Notes under the pieces: model-generated
Seen by the model: only the letters and a program-made list of their open reading frames with translations
Databases searched by the model: none
What the model was told of the DNA's origin: nothing
DNA from: Chryseobacterium camelliae
GTDB lineage: Bacteria > Bacteroidota > Bacteroidia > Flavobacteriales > Weeksellaceae
NCBI RefSeq assembly: GCF_030818575.1
Contig: NZ_JAUTAL010000001.1
Coordinates: 3,596,001-3,660,000, forward strand
Length of the DNA: 64,000 nucleotides
Direction of reading: 5' to 3'
Made by a program: the position numbers and the translations under genes
Part shown: positions 44,372 to 53,822 of the stretch, one piece after another
How the letters are laid out: the number at the start of each line of letters is the position of its first letter
Position numbering within the stretch: position 1 is the stretch's first letter

Positions 44372-45469
44372 TTACAGTTTTTTAATGATTTCTTCTACAA
44401 TTTCCCTGGCAGCATCCGGTTTGGCAAAATATTGCAGGTTTTGAGACATTTCCTTTCTCAAAGCTTCATCTTCGCAGATCTCTGATAATGCAGTCCAGAA
44501 TTTTTCCTGCATTTCAGAATCTTTAACCATTCTAGCAGCATTCTTTTCTACCAGGGTCATGGCATTTTTGGTCTGATGGTCTTCCGCTGCAAAAGGGAAG
44601 GGCACCAGCAGGACTGGTTTCCGGGCTACTGCCAGTTCTGAAATGGCTATGGCTCCGGCTCTGGAAACAATGACATCCGCAGCCGAATAGGCCGTTTCCA
44701 TATCCTTTATAAATTCAAGGATGCGGATATTATCGCCGCTGATGCTTTTAGTCTCTTCAGCAATTTCTTTATAGTCCAGCTTTCCGGTCTGCCAGATCAG
44801 CTGGTAATCTTTGCTGATGATGTCATTCAAGTGGGCTTTCCAGGCGTTGTTCAGGGTTCTTGAGCCTAAAGATCCGCCTACGGAAAGAATGGTCAGTTTA
44901 TCAGGGGCGAGCCCCATTTCCTGTTTAGCCGCCACCGTATCTTTCATTCCCGAAACAATATTGGAACGGATGGGATTTCCCAGGAAGTGTATTTTATCAG
45001 CCGGAAAACCATCCACTTTCGGGTAGGCTGTAAAAACCGCTTTGGCTTTCTTGCTTAAAATCTTATTCGTTACTCCTGCATGGGCATTCTGCTCCTGAAT
45101 AAAAATAGGGATACCGAGCTTACCGGCTTCGTATAAGGCCGGACCACTGGCGAAACCACCTGTACCGATGGCAAGATCCGGAGCAAACCTTTTAATGATG
45201 GCCCTGGATCTGGAAAGGCTTTTCAGGATTTTAAAAGGCAGCCCCAGGTTGGATAACAGGTTGCCCCTGTCGATCCCTGCAATATCAATCCCTTCAATGA
45301 TATAACCGGCCTGCGGAACCTTCTCCATCTCCATTTTTCCGTTGGCCCCGATGAACAGAAACTCTGCATCAGGAAATCTTTTGCGGATTTCATCTGCAAT
45401 GGCAATGGCCGGGAAGATATGTCCTCCTGTTCCTCCGCCGGATAGCAATACTTTTAGTTTTCTGTTCAT
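44372..45469 (-). CDS. murG: UDP-N-acetylglucosamine-lipid I GlcNAc transferase
   Basis: 365 residues of the GT-B fold: SGGGTGGHIFPAIAIADEI near 10-28 (lipid I-binding Gly loop), IGTGGFASGPALYEA near 96-110, QEQNAHAGVTNKIL, and a C-terminal donor site with SRAGAIAISELAVARKP near 266-282. MurG makes lipid II at the inner membrane face. It follows ftsW by 34 bases. Confidence 0.96.
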   Translation of the reverse strand: MNRKLKVLLSGGGTGGHIFPAIAIADEIRKRFPDAEFLFIGANGKMEMEKVPQAGYIIEGIDIAGIDRGNLLSNLGLPFKILKSLSRSRAIIKRFAPDLAIGTGGFASGPALYEAGKLGIPIFIQEQNAHAGVTNKILSKKAKAVFTAYPKVDGFPADKIHFLGNPIRSNIVSGMKDTVAAKQEMGLAPDKLTILSVGGSLGSRTLNNAWKAHLNDIISKDYQLIWQTGKLDYKEIAEETKSISGDNIRILEFIKDMETAYSAADVIVSRAGAIAISELAVARKPVLLVPFPFAAEDHQTKNAMTLVEKNAARMVKDSEMQEKFWTALSEICEDEALRKEMSQNLQYFAKPDAAREIVEEIIKKL

Positions 45470-45503
45470 ACTTTATCAGGATTTCCCTGTTTATTATCTT
45501 ATA

Positions 45504-46745
45504 TTATGCAATGTCATTGATCTCTGCAATGCTTTGTTTTTTCCCCATGCCTTCTTCATCATAAATCTGTATCCTCGAGCTGATATTAAGGATGATCCCC
45601 AGCTGGAGGTAGGTCACCAGCATGGAGGTTCCCCCGTAGCTGATCAGCGGCAGCGGCTGTCCGGTTACCGGGATCAGGTTGACTGCCACGGCAATGTTTA
45701 CCGAGAGCTGTATAAAAATCATCACTCCCAGGCTGAGTACCAGCAACGATCCGAAAAAGGCCGGCATCTTGCTGGCAATCATGACGATCCTGATGATCAT
45801 GATGAGGTACATGCTGATCAGGAATGCTGCCCCTATTACCCCGTATTCTTCCACAATGATGGCAAAGATAAAGTCGGATGCAGACTGTGGCAGCATTTGC
45901 TTCAAGGCACTTTTTCCAGGACCCATTCCTGTAATCCCGCCATGTACAATAGCAGCTTTAGCCTGCATGACCTGGTAGTTTTTGGCTTTTACACTTTCGT
46001 CATCCACATCGGCAGATTTTGCCTTGCTGGATGTAAAGGTCTCTACACGGCTCATCCAGGTATGTACCCTGTTCCCACCAATTAAATTGGTATTCAGTGC
46101 TACCAGAAGGAACAGTGCGATAGCCACGAAGGAGGCTGAGATGAAGCCGGCAATATATTTCCAGTTCAACTGACCTACAATCAGGACGATCACAGATACC
46201 ATCAGGATCATCAAAGCTGTAGAACCGTTGTCTTTGGCTACCAGGACAAAAACCAGGAGGATAGGCCCGAAAATATACATGATATTTTCTATCGGAAGCC
46301 GTTCGCGGGTTATTTTTTTGGTCAGATACCTGCAGAGGTAAATGATCAGCATTAAAAAAGCAAATGAGGAAGGCTGGAACGAGATTGGGGTTCCCGGAAT
46401 CTTCAGCCATCGGGAGGCACTTGCACCGTCGATGGTTTGTCCTGTAAACATGGTGATAATCAGTAAGATGATCATCAGTAGTCCGAGCAGGATGCTGCTG
46501 AGCTTGCCGATGTGCTCGTATTTTATGGTTCCTACCAGCCTCATGATGACCAGACCCAATACTACAAAGAACATATGTTTGATAACGTGGCCGGTCGTGG
46601 TCCCGTTGTTAACGATGTACTCAAGATTTGAACTCGCTGAATATACCGGGAAAATAGAGAAAATGGAAATCACAAGGATAACCATCCAAAGTACTTTATC
46701 GCCCTTTAGAAATTCAAATCTGCTTTCTGTGGTCTGTTCGCTCAT
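45504..46745 (-). CDS. ftsW: SEDS-family lipid II polymerase FtsW
   Basis: 413 residues with ten predicted membrane helices. SEDS signatures include QPSSFAFLMLIIYL near 127-140, KDNGSTALMI near 171, GNRVHTWMSR near 229 and the terminal block NLIPVTGQPLPLISYGGTSM near 354-373. FtsW polymerises glycan with the division PBP encoded upstream (ftsI). FtsW is preferred to RodA because of its place in the cluster. Confidence 0.93.
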   Translation of the reverse strand: MSEQTTESRFEFLKGDKVLWMVILVISIFSIFPVYSASSNLEYIVNNGTTTGHVIKHMFFVVLGLVIMRLVGTIKYEHIGKLSSILLGLLMIILLIITMFTGQTIDGASASRWLKIPGTPISFQPSSFAFLMLIIYLCRYLTKKITRERLPIENIMYIFGPILLVFVLVAKDNGSTALMILMVSVIVLIVGQLNWKYIAGFISASFVAIALFLLVALNTNLIGGNRVHTWMSRVETFTSSKAKSADVDDESVKAKNYQVMQAKAAIVHGGITGMGPGKSALKQMLPQSASDFIFAIIVEEYGVIGAAFLISMYLIMIIRIVMIASKMPAFFGSLLVLSLGVMIFIQLSVNIAVAVNLIPVTGQPLPLISYGGTSMLVTYLQLGIILNISSRIQIYDEEGMGKKQSIAEINDIA

Positions 46746-46819
46746 ATACTGTATTCATGTATTTATGTAAGGTGTATTCATATAGGAAATCATATTCCCG
46801 ATACCTTTACATAGGACCA

Positions 46820-48148
46820 TTATTTTAATACCTGTTCTTTAAACTGCCGTCCGCGGTCTTCATAGCTTTTGAATAGATCAAAGCTTGCACAGCATGGGGA
46901 CAGCAATACCGTATCGCCTTTTTTAGCCAGGGCCTTTGCTGTCTTTACGGCCTCTTCCATGCTTGAAGTATCATAAATCATTTCCTTTTTATCTTTGAAA
47001 TAGGAGATGATTTTCTGATTGTCGATTCCCAGGCAGACAATTGCCTTCACTTTTCTCTTTACCAGATCCTCGATTTCCGAGTAATCATTGCCTTTGTCCA
47101 CTCCGCCTACAATCCATACCGTAGGGGTTTTCATGCTTTCCAGAGCATAATAGGTGGCATTGACATTGGTAGCTTTGCTGTCATTGATGTATTTTATGCC
47201 ATCCTGCTCGGAAACCAGCTCCAGCCTGTGCTCCACGGCCTGGAAGGTCATCAGTGAGTTTCTGATGCTTTCGTTGTTGATTTCCAGTATTTTACCTGCG
47301 ATAGACGCTGCCAGGCTGTTGGCTACATTATGATTCCCCATCAGTGACAATTCATCAATTTTCATGGAGAACTCATCTTTCAGCTTAACCACTATGGTAT
47401 CTTCACCTTTTACAAAACCTCCTTCCGGCAGTGGTTCTTTGGTGGAAAAAGGGATCATCCTGGCTTTGATCTCCAGCTTTTCCAGCAGGCTTTTGCTCAT
47501 TTCGTCGTCTTTGTTGTAGATGAAGAAATTATCATTTTCCTGGTTTTCCGTGATCCTGAACTTAGCCAGGGCATATTCTTCGTAGTTGTAGTTGTACTGG
47601 TCCAGATGGTCCTTGGACAGGTTGAGCAGCAGGGAAATATACGGCCTGAAGTTCTGTATATCATCCAGCTGGAAAGAACTTACCTCAAGCACATAATACT
47701 CATGGTTTTCATCTGCTACCTGCCTGGCGAAACTTTGCCCTATATTTCCGCCCAGACCTACATTGAGTCCGTCATTTTTCAGGATGTAGTAGATCAGGGA
47801 TGTTGTAGTGGTCTTTCCGTTGCTTCCGGTAATGGCAATGATTTTGGCATTGGTGAATTCTGAGGCAAATTCTATTTCAGAAGAGAGCCTGATGCCCTTC
47901 TCCTGGATTTTCTGAATTATATCTGCCTTTTTGGGAATCCCGGGGCTTTTTACAATCCAGTCTGCGCTTAAAATTCTTTCTTCGTCGTGGTTTTCTTCTT
48001 CAAACTCAATATCATTGTCTGTAAGAAATTGCTTATAGTGATCCTTAATGGCTCCCTTGTCTGAAAGAAAAACTTCCATACCCTGTTTTTTTGCCAAATA
48101 AGCAGCACCGCAACCGCTTTCTCCACCTCCTAAAACAACTACTTTCAT
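46820..48148 (-). CDS. murD: UDP-N-acetylmuramoylalanine-D-glutamate ligase
   Basis: 442 residues. MKVVVLGGGESGCGAAYLAK (UDP site) begins the chosen ORF; ITGSNGKTTTTSLIYYIL near 105-122 is the P-loop, followed by NLSKDHLDQY, EHRLELV and INDSKATNVNAT. MurD adds D-Glu to UDP-MurNAc-Ala. I use ATG 48148; the frame is open 13 codons further but with an atypical Asn/Gln-rich stretch. Confidence 0.95.
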   Translation of the reverse strand: MKVVVLGGGESGCGAAYLAKKQGMEVFLSDKGAIKDHYKQFLTDNDIEFEEENHDEERILSADWIVKSPGIPKKADIIQKIQEKGIRLSSEIEFASEFTNAKIIAITGSNGKTTTTSLIYYILKNDGLNVGLGGNIGQSFARQVADENHEYYVLEVSSFQLDDIQNFRPYISLLLNLSKDHLDQYNYNYEEYALAKFRITENQENDNFFIYNKDDEMSKSLLEKLEIKARMIPFSTKEPLPEGGFVKGEDTIVVKLKDEFSMKIDELSLMGNHNVANSLAASIAGKILEINNESIRNSLMTFQAVEHRLELVSEQDGIKYINDSKATNVNATYYALESMKTPTVWIVGGVDKGNDYSEIEDLVKRKVKAIVCLGIDNQKIISYFKDKKEMIYDTSSMEEAVKTAKALAKKGDTVLLSPCCASFDLFKSYEDRGRQFKEQVLK

Positions 48149-48230
48149 ATTTTTTTGATTTAATGATTTAAAAATCTGATGATTCAAAGATTTTTTAAAT
48201 GTTTAAATACTTCAATTTTTAAATTATTTC

Positions 48231-49472
48231 TTATCTCATTTTCAATGTAATCAGGCATATGATAGCCAGCATCACCCCGATAATAATCATCCTGTTCACA
48301 ATCTTGCTCTCATGAAAACCGCTTTTCTGGTAATGATGATGCAGGGGCGACATTTTAAATAACCGGTTGTTCTGGGCATATTCCAGCCCGTATTTTCTTT
48401 TTCTGAATTTAAAGACGCCTACCTGAAGCATTACAGAAATGTTTTCGATCAGGAAAATCCCGCACAGTATAGGGATCATCAGCTCTTTCCTCAGAATGAT
48501 GGCTAGGACGGCAATAACCCCTCCAAGCATAAGGCTTCCGGTATCGCCCATAAATACCTGGGCGGGATATGTATTATACCAGAAAAACCCGATCACGGCT
48601 CCCACCATGGCCACCACAAAAATGGTGGTCTCACCCATATTAGGCAGGAACATGATGTTAAGGTAATCCGCAAAAATAATGTTCCCGGACACATAGGCGA
48701 AAAACGCAAGCGCCAGCAGGATAACCGTGCTGGTTCCGGCTGCCAGGCCGTCTATTCCGTCTGTGATATTGGCTCCGTTGGAAACCGCTGTCACAATAAA
48801 AATTACAATCGGGATGAATACGATCCAGGCCCATTCATGGGCATCTTTATCATTCATCCAGAACAGGATCCCGCTGTAATCAAATTCATTGTTCTTGGCG
48901 AACGGAACTGTAGAAACGGTGATTTTTTCCGTAGGCATAAAATTCTGCTCCACATTGTTCCGGTTGACCACTTTAGCATCCGAATATTTCCTTTTCACCG
49001 TGATATCAGGATGGAAATACATGGTGATGCCTACAATCAGTCCCAGTCCTACCTGTCCGACTACCTTGAACTTTCCGCTCAGGCCGTCCTTATTTTTTTT
49101 GATCTTCTTCAAATAATCATCCAGGAAACCTATAGCTCCCATCCAGAGCACGGATACCAGGAGGAGGATAATATATACATTCATGATCCTGGTAAAGAGC
49201 AAAACGGGAATTATGGTCGCAATAATGATGATGAGGCCTCCCATGGTCGGAGTGCCTTCCTTTTGCTTCTGTCCGTCAAGCCCGAGGTCACGTACCAGCT
49301 CGCCCATCTGTTTTTTCCTCAGGAAGTTGATGATCCTTTTCCCGTACACCAGTGCAATGGTCAGGGAAAACAGCACCGCCATTCCCGCACGGAAGGAAAT
49401 GTACTTCAGCATTCCCAGTCCGGGAATATGGATCCCGTGGTTGGTGAGATATTCGTATAGGTAGTATAGCAT
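48231..49472 (-). CDS. mraY: Phospho-N-acetylmuramoyl-pentapeptide transferase
   Basis: 413 residues with ten membrane helices. MraY motifs: [16 protein letters not shown] near 72-87, [19 protein letters not shown] near 118-136, [14 protein letters not shown] near 244-257 and [12 protein letters not shown] near 310-321, plus [16 protein letters not shown] near 381. The periplasmic/cytoplasmic loop at about 150-215 is longer than in E. coli, as usual in Bacteroidota. It makes lipid I. Separated from murE by the four-helix-bundle gene. Confidence 0.96.
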   Translation of the reverse strand: MLYYLYEYLTNHGIHIPGLGMLKYISFRAGMAVLFSLTIALVYGKRIINFLRKKQMGELVRDLGLDGQKQKEGTPTMGGLIIIIATIIPVLLFTRIMNVYIILLLVSVLWMGAIGFLDDYLKKIKKNKDGLSGKFKVVGQVGLGLIVGITMYFHPDITVKRKYSDAKVVNRNNVEQNFMPTEKITVSTVPFAKNNEFDYSGILFWMNDKDAHEWAWIVFIPIVIFIVTAVSNGANITDGIDGLAAGTSTVILLALAFFAYVSGNIIFADYLNIMFLPNMGETTIFVVAMVGAVIGFFWYNTYPAQVFMGDTGSLMLGGVIAVLAIILRKELMIPILCGIFLIENISVMLQVGVFKFRKRKYGLEYAQNNRLFKMSPLHHHYQKSGFHESKIVNRMIIIGVMLAIICLITLKMR

Positions 49473-49480
49473 TTCTTTAT

Positions 49481-49509
49481 TATTGATAATTGATGTTTGA
49501 TAATTGATG
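49481..49509. repeat. Left repeat flanking the four-helix-bundle insert
   Basis: TTGATAATTGATG occurs twice (49483-49495, 49497-49509). TATTGATAATTGAT at 49481-49494 is repeated in inverted orientation at 49890-49903 on the other side of the gene. The pair brackets the insert between mraY and murE. Confidence 0.75.
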
Positions 49510-49524
49510 GCTGAGTAATATTAT

Positions 49525-49884
49525 CTACTTATTGCTTAATTTACTTTTATAAGTTGATGTTACTTTTAAAATTTCTAAGGATTCTCTCATAAGTTCGCTA
49601 ATCTTATCCTTTGAAACTAAACTAATTTCTTCAATTACTTCCAGCCAGAAAACAGTTTCATCTGCTTCTTCTACAACAATGCAAATTTTAGCATACTTTT
49701 CTTTATCTGATCTCGCTCTGCACATGGCTCTGTAATTTGCTGCTACGGAACTTGCGGAACGAAATATTTGTTTTCTGATTACAGATACCTTATCAGAATA
49801 TGGCAATTCTGATAAATCATTGATTATTTTTATTGCCAAAGCTTTTGTCCTCTTAGCAAAAATCTGATTGTAATTATTTTCCAT
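49525..49884 (-). CDS. Four-helix-bundle (S23/IVS-type) protein
   Basis: 119 residues, all helical: RTKALAIKIINDLSELPYSD, RKQIFRSASSVAANYRAMCR, SDKEKYAKICIVVEEADETV, FWLEVIEEISLVSKDKISEL. This matches the four-helix-bundle family named after proteins from 23S rRNA intervening sequences; relatives include Avd of diversity-generating retroelements. The many basic residues suit RNA binding (inference). I use ATG 49884; the codon before it, TTG, would extend it by one. It sits in the cell-wall cluster between murE and mraY with flanking inverted repeats, suggesting a mobile cassette. Confidence 0.88.
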   Translation of the reverse strand: MENNYNQIFAKRTKALAIKIINDLSELPYSDKVSVIRKQIFRSASSVAANYRAMCRARSDKEKYAKICIVVEEADETVFWLEVIEEISLVSKDKISELMRESLEILKVTSTYKSKLSNK

Positions 49885-49903
49885 CAATAATCAATTATCA
49901 ATA
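49881..49903. repeat. Right inverted repeat flanking the four-helix-bundle insert
   Basis: ATCAATTATCAATA at 49890-49903 is the exact inverse of 49481-49494, and CCATCAA at 49881-49887 is the inverse of 49504-49510. The repeat overlaps the start codon of the insert gene. Confidence 0.75.
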
Positions 49904-49915
49904 ATCATTTATATT

Positions 49916-51376
49916 TTACTTGCTCATTAATCTCCACAGCTCATTAATGGTTTCTTTATCATCGAAATGATGCTTTACACCATTGATTTCCTGATAGTTC
50001 TCGTGACCTTTGCCGGCAACAAGGACAATGTCTCTGGGTTCTGCAAACTTGATAGCCATTTTAATCGCTTCTTTCCGGTCAGGGATTGAAGTATATTTGC
50101 TGAAGTTCTGGGGTTCTACGCCAGCCTCAATTTCTTTAATGATCTGCGCCGGGTCTTCAGTCCTTGGATTATCGGACGTGATGATTGCCAGCGTTGATTT
50201 CCTGGTCGCGATGTTACCCATTTCAGGCCTTTTGGAATGATCCCGGTCTCCTCCGCAGCCGAAAACGGTGATCAGTCGTTCATTTTTAGTCCGGATGTCA
50301 TTGATGCTGTCCAGGATATTTTCCAGGGCATCAGGAGTATGGGCATAATCTACCACGAAGAAGATACCTCCATCGGATTTGAAGGTTTCAAACCTGCCGG
50401 ATACTCTTTTCAGGACGCTGATCGCCTGAAGGATTTCATCCTGCCCGAAGCCCAGTTCGGAAGCAATGCCGAAAACAAGCAGAAGATTATAGACGTTGAA
50501 CTTTCCGGTAAGGGTAGTCCAGAATTCTTTTCCGTTGAAATTCAGCAACATGCCATTGAAATCCACTTCCAGAAGTTTTCCATGGTAGTCTGCCATGGTT
50601 TTCATGGCGTACGTCTTTTTCAGGGCACGGGTATTCTGAAGCATCACGCTGCCGTTTTTATCATCTGCGTTGGTAATGGCTACAGCCGTCTCCGGCAAGC
50701 CGTCAAAAAACCTTTTTTTGGTCTTCAGGTATTCGTCAAATGTCTTATGATAGTCCAGGTGATCGTGCGTAAGATTGGTAAATCCTGCTACAGTAAAATG
50801 AAGTCCCTCAATCCTGTTCTGGGCGATCCCATGGGAACTGACTTCCATAAAGGCGAATTCACAGCCATCTTCGAGGGCTTCCGCCAAAATCCTGTTGATG
50901 GTAATGATATCCGGTGTGGTATGGGTAGCCGGGATTACTTTTTCGCCGATCCTTATTTCAACGGTAGACAGCAGTGCAGAATCATAACCGAGATTGCTGA
51001 ATACGTCAAACAGCAGAGTGGAAACGGATGTTTTCCCATTGGTTCCGGTAACACCGATGAGCTTCAGCTTTTGCGAAGGATTTCCGTAAAAGTTGGATGC
51101 CAGGTGCCCCAATGCCTTTGAAGAATCTTTTACTTGGATGTAAGTAACGTTTTCATCGAGGGTTTCAGGAAGTTCTTCGCATACGATGGCTGCTGCACCT
51201 TTTTCAACAGAAGAGGCAATATAGGTATGGCCATCTGCCACGGTTCCTTTTACGGCGATGTACAGCGTGCCTTCGGCAGCTTTTCTGCTGTCGAAAACCA
51301 ATCCGGAAATCTCGCGGTTCTGTTCGCCGTGGATTTCCAATACGGGAATCCTGCTCAATAATTCTGTTAATACCAT
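49916..51376 (-). CDS. murE: UDP-MurNAc-L-Ala-D-Glu-2,6-diaminopimelate ligase
   Basis: 486 residues. GVTGTNGKTSVSTLLFDVF near 108-126 is the P-loop, followed by TNLTHDHLDYH near 203-213, VDYAHTPDALEN near 336-347, and SDNPRTEDP near 402-410. The DNPR motif marks meso-diaminopimelate as the amino acid added, so the wall is of the DAP type. It follows ftsI by 66 bases. Confidence 0.96.
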   Translation of the reverse strand: MVLTELLSRIPVLEIHGEQNREISGLVFDSRKAAEGTLYIAVKGTVADGHTYIASSVEKGAAAIVCEELPETLDENVTYIQVKDSSKALGHLASNFYGNPSQKLKLIGVTGTNGKTSVSTLLFDVFSNLGYDSALLSTVEIRIGEKVIPATHTTPDIITINRILAEALEDGCEFAFMEVSSHGIAQNRIEGLHFTVAGFTNLTHDHLDYHKTFDEYLKTKKRFFDGLPETAVAITNADDKNGSVMLQNTRALKKTYAMKTMADYHGKLLEVDFNGMLLNFNGKEFWTTLTGKFNVYNLLLVFGIASELGFGQDEILQAISVLKRVSGRFETFKSDGGIFFVVDYAHTPDALENILDSINDIRTKNERLITVFGCGGDRDHSKRPEMGNIATRKSTLAIITSDNPRTEDPAQIIKEIEAGVEPQNFSKYTSIPDRKEAIKMAIKFAEPRDIVLVAGKGHENYQEINGVKHHFDDKETINELWRLMSK

Positions 51377-51442
51377 TCTATGCTGTGGTCTTTATCTTTA
51401 TTTAATTTTATATTGTTCCGGAAATCTCGGCTTCCGGCCCGT

Positions 51443-53434
51443 TTAATTCTGCAGGGATAAATAAATCCTCTGGTTCTTGCTTATCATGGTGCCTTCGGTA
51501 GGGAACTGGTCCTTGATTCTTCCTACGCCTTTATAATCAACCCGGTAGCCCAGGTTTTCCAGCTGTGGAATTACATTTTTACCGATTAATCCTACTATAT
51601 TAGGCATCCTTTTACCTTCTACGGTGACTTTCACATTAGGATCAACCATCGTATTGAGGTTGACTTTCCTGTCTACCAGCATTTCTTTTTCAATGTTCTG
51701 CGGTGTTTTCAGGAAGGTTTTCCCTGCTATTTCCTTGAATACTGGTGCTGCTACCGTTCCTCCGTAAAAGCCTTTTGCTGTATTGGGCTCGCTCACCATT
51801 ACATAACAGGTATATTTGGGATTGTCGGCAGGGTAGAATCCGGCAAATGAGGCCCTGTATTTCATAGGTCCCGGGAGCCAGTATTCAAACCTTGCGGTCC
51901 CGGTTTTTCCGGCCATTTTCAGGTTAGGGGTGAAGATGCTCTTTCCAGTTCCTTTTTCCACGGCTTTGGTCAGCGCATTGGTCATCATTTTAATGGCTTT
52001 TTCGGAAGCCATTTTACTCACCATGACTTCAGGTTTGGCCTGATAGATCAACTTGCCATCTTTCATGATTTTATCTATGAACAGGGGCTTAAGCATTTTT
52101 CCTCCGTTGGCAACACCGTTGTAGAAGGTAGTCAATTGCAATAGGTTAATGTTGGATGCATAACCATATCCCAGAGAGGCGAGTGCCGCAGGGTTCCATC
52201 TTTTGCTTTCCGGAGTTACAAACCTCGGTTTGGTAATGCCCGGAAGTTCGATATCCATTTTATCAAACAGTTTCCAGCGTTTTAAGTGGTCCAGGAAGAT
52301 CTGTGGTTTTTCCGCATAGTATTTGGTGATGAGTTTTGCGGTTCCCACGTTGCTGGATTTGGCGAGCACATCACTGATGTCATAGGTTCCTCCGCCATGT
52401 CCATCAGAAATCCTCTGTTTGGCGTAAACCCACACTCCGTTGCCTACGTTAACCGTCGTATTTTCGTCAATAAAACCATCGTCCATCGCAGCGAGGAGCG
52501 ATACTGTCTTAAAGGTGGAACCGGGTTCTATATTGTCTTTCAGAGCATAATTGTATGAATCGATGTATTCGCCGGACTCCGTTCTCTTGAGATTGACAAG
52601 TGCGCGTACTTTGCCTGTCGCAACTTCCATGACGATAACTGTTCCATGCTTGGCTTCAAAATTAATCAGCTGTTTCTCCAGTGCGGAGTGGGCAATATCC
52701 TGAATCCTGAGGTCCAGTGTGGTGTATACATCCTGGCCGTCCACAGGTTCCTGAACCTTCCAGAAATCAATAGGTTTCCACTGGGAAGAATTGATCCTCT
52801 GCTCCAGCCTTTTCCCGTTGGTTCCGGTAAGGTACTTGGAGAAAGCTCCTTCCAGTCCGGAGCTGTATTCACCGTTGTCCATCCCTATGGTTCCGGCACC
52901 GATTTCCGATGTGGCCAGCTCTCTTTTGTAGTTTCTGTCGACGATGAATCCGCCTTTGTTTTTTCCTCTCCTGAAGATCGGGAATTTCCTGATGCGGTCA
53001 TATTCATCGAAATCCAGCCCTTTTACGAGTGCATAATACTGGTTCTTCTTGGCCCTTTGTTCATCAAAGCGTTTCCTGAATTCTGCTCTCGGCTTTCCGA
53101 ACATCTTGCTCAGGGAATCTGTAAGCGCACCGATATTGTTGCTGTAGACCGTATCTTTCATGGTCTTGAAGTCGAGATAGATATCATAGCGCATAACCGT
53201 TGTGGCCAGGATGGATCCGTCTGACGCAAACAGGTTTCCTCGTGCTGCTTTCAGAGTGGCCTCACGGTAGTTCTTATTGATGTAATCATCCTTGATCTCC
53301 TGAACGTTGGTGTTCTGCAGAACGACGATCCTGGCAAGGAACATGACAAACACGCACAAAGCTACCACTGCAAAGAGGTAGCCCCATCGTAACGTTTTTT
53401 TACGTTTGTTATCATATTCATTTTGCTTTTGCAT
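51443..53434 (-). CDS. ftsI: Division penicillin-binding protein (FtsI) with PASTA domain
   Basis: 663 residues: a cytoplasmic basic tail, one membrane anchor (about 17-40), a PBP dimer domain (60-220) and a transpeptidase domain with active Ser306 in STFK, SSN at 360-362 and KTGTARFEYW near 515. The C-terminal 60 residues form a PASTA domain (MPNIVGLIGKNVIPQLENLG). FtsI cross-links septal peptidoglycan with FtsW. The start overlaps the ftsL-like gene by 17 bases. Confidence 0.95.
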   Translation of the reverse strand: MQKQNEYDNKRKKTLRWGYLFAVVALCVFVMFLARIVVLQNTNVQEIKDDYINKNYREATLKAARGNLFASDGSILATTVMRYDIYLDFKTMKDTVYSNNIGALTDSLSKMFGKPRAEFRKRFDEQRAKKNQYYALVKGLDFDEYDRIRKFPIFRRGKNKGGFIVDRNYKRELATSEIGAGTIGMDNGEYSSGLEGAFSKYLTGTNGKRLEQRINSSQWKPIDFWKVQEPVDGQDVYTTLDLRIQDIAHSALEKQLINFEAKHGTVIVMEVATGKVRALVNLKRTESGEYIDSYNYALKDNIEPGSTFKTVSLLAAMDDGFIDENTTVNVGNGVWVYAKQRISDGHGGGTYDISDVLAKSSNVGTAKLITKYYAEKPQIFLDHLKRWKLFDKMDIELPGITKPRFVTPESKRWNPAALASLGYGYASNINLLQLTTFYNGVANGGKMLKPLFIDKIMKDGKLIYQAKPEVMVSKMASEKAIKMMTNALTKAVEKGTGKSIFTPNLKMAGKTGTARFEYWLPGPMKYRASFAGFYPADNPKYTCYVMVSEPNTAKGFYGGTVAAPVFKEIAGKTFLKTPQNIEKEMLVDRKVNLNTMVDPNVKVTVEGKRMPNIVGLIGKNVIPQLENLGYRVDYKGVGRIKDQFPTEGTMISKNQRIYLSLQN

Positions 53435-53783
53435 CGGTACTGTCCAGTTTGATTAGCAATTTATGAGGGTGGCTTTCCAGGGTCATGAGCGAATCCCGGG
53501 CAACCTCTTTCCCCAACTCCGATTCCATTTTTACTTTGATCAGCTTACTTTGCGCGTAAGCGTTTCTCGATTTATATTCTTCCGTTTCTTCCTTTAAGGC
53601 GTTGACGATTTTTATTTTTTTATTAACCAGGTGGTTGCTGTAGATCATGGCCATCATCAGCACAAACAACAGCAGAAAATACTTGTAATGTATCTTGATC
53701 TCATCACGGTTCAGAAAATTTCCTTTTATAATATCTATAAAAGTTAATCTCTTCTGAGGGCGATATGTTGTTTTCTTTGCCAC
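53418..53783 (-). CDS. FtsL-like division protein
   Basis: 121 residues: a basic N-terminus, one membrane helix (YFLLLFVLMMAMIYSNHLV near 34-52) and a coiled-coil segment (KIKIVNALKEETEEYKSRNA). This is the FtsL plan, and the position between rsmH and ftsI is where FtsL is encoded in most phyla. Sequence similarity to known FtsL is not enough by itself, so the call rests on topology and position. The end overlaps ftsI. Confidence 0.8.
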   Translation of the reverse strand: MAKKTTYRPQKRLTFIDIIKGNFLNRDEIKIHYKYFLLLFVLMMAMIYSNHLVNKKIKIVNALKEETEEYKSRNAYAQSKLIKVKMESELGKEVARDSLMTLESHPHKLLIKLDSTDAKAK

Positions 53784-53822
53784 AGCTTTGGTTTTGTTGA
53801 TTACTATTGACGATTCATCCGT

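Noticed and set aside
49481..49903. Possibility that the repeats around the four-helix-bundle gene are insertion sequence ends.
   Set aside because: There is no transposase, and the repeats are short, AT-rich and unlike known IS termini; described only as a possible cassette.
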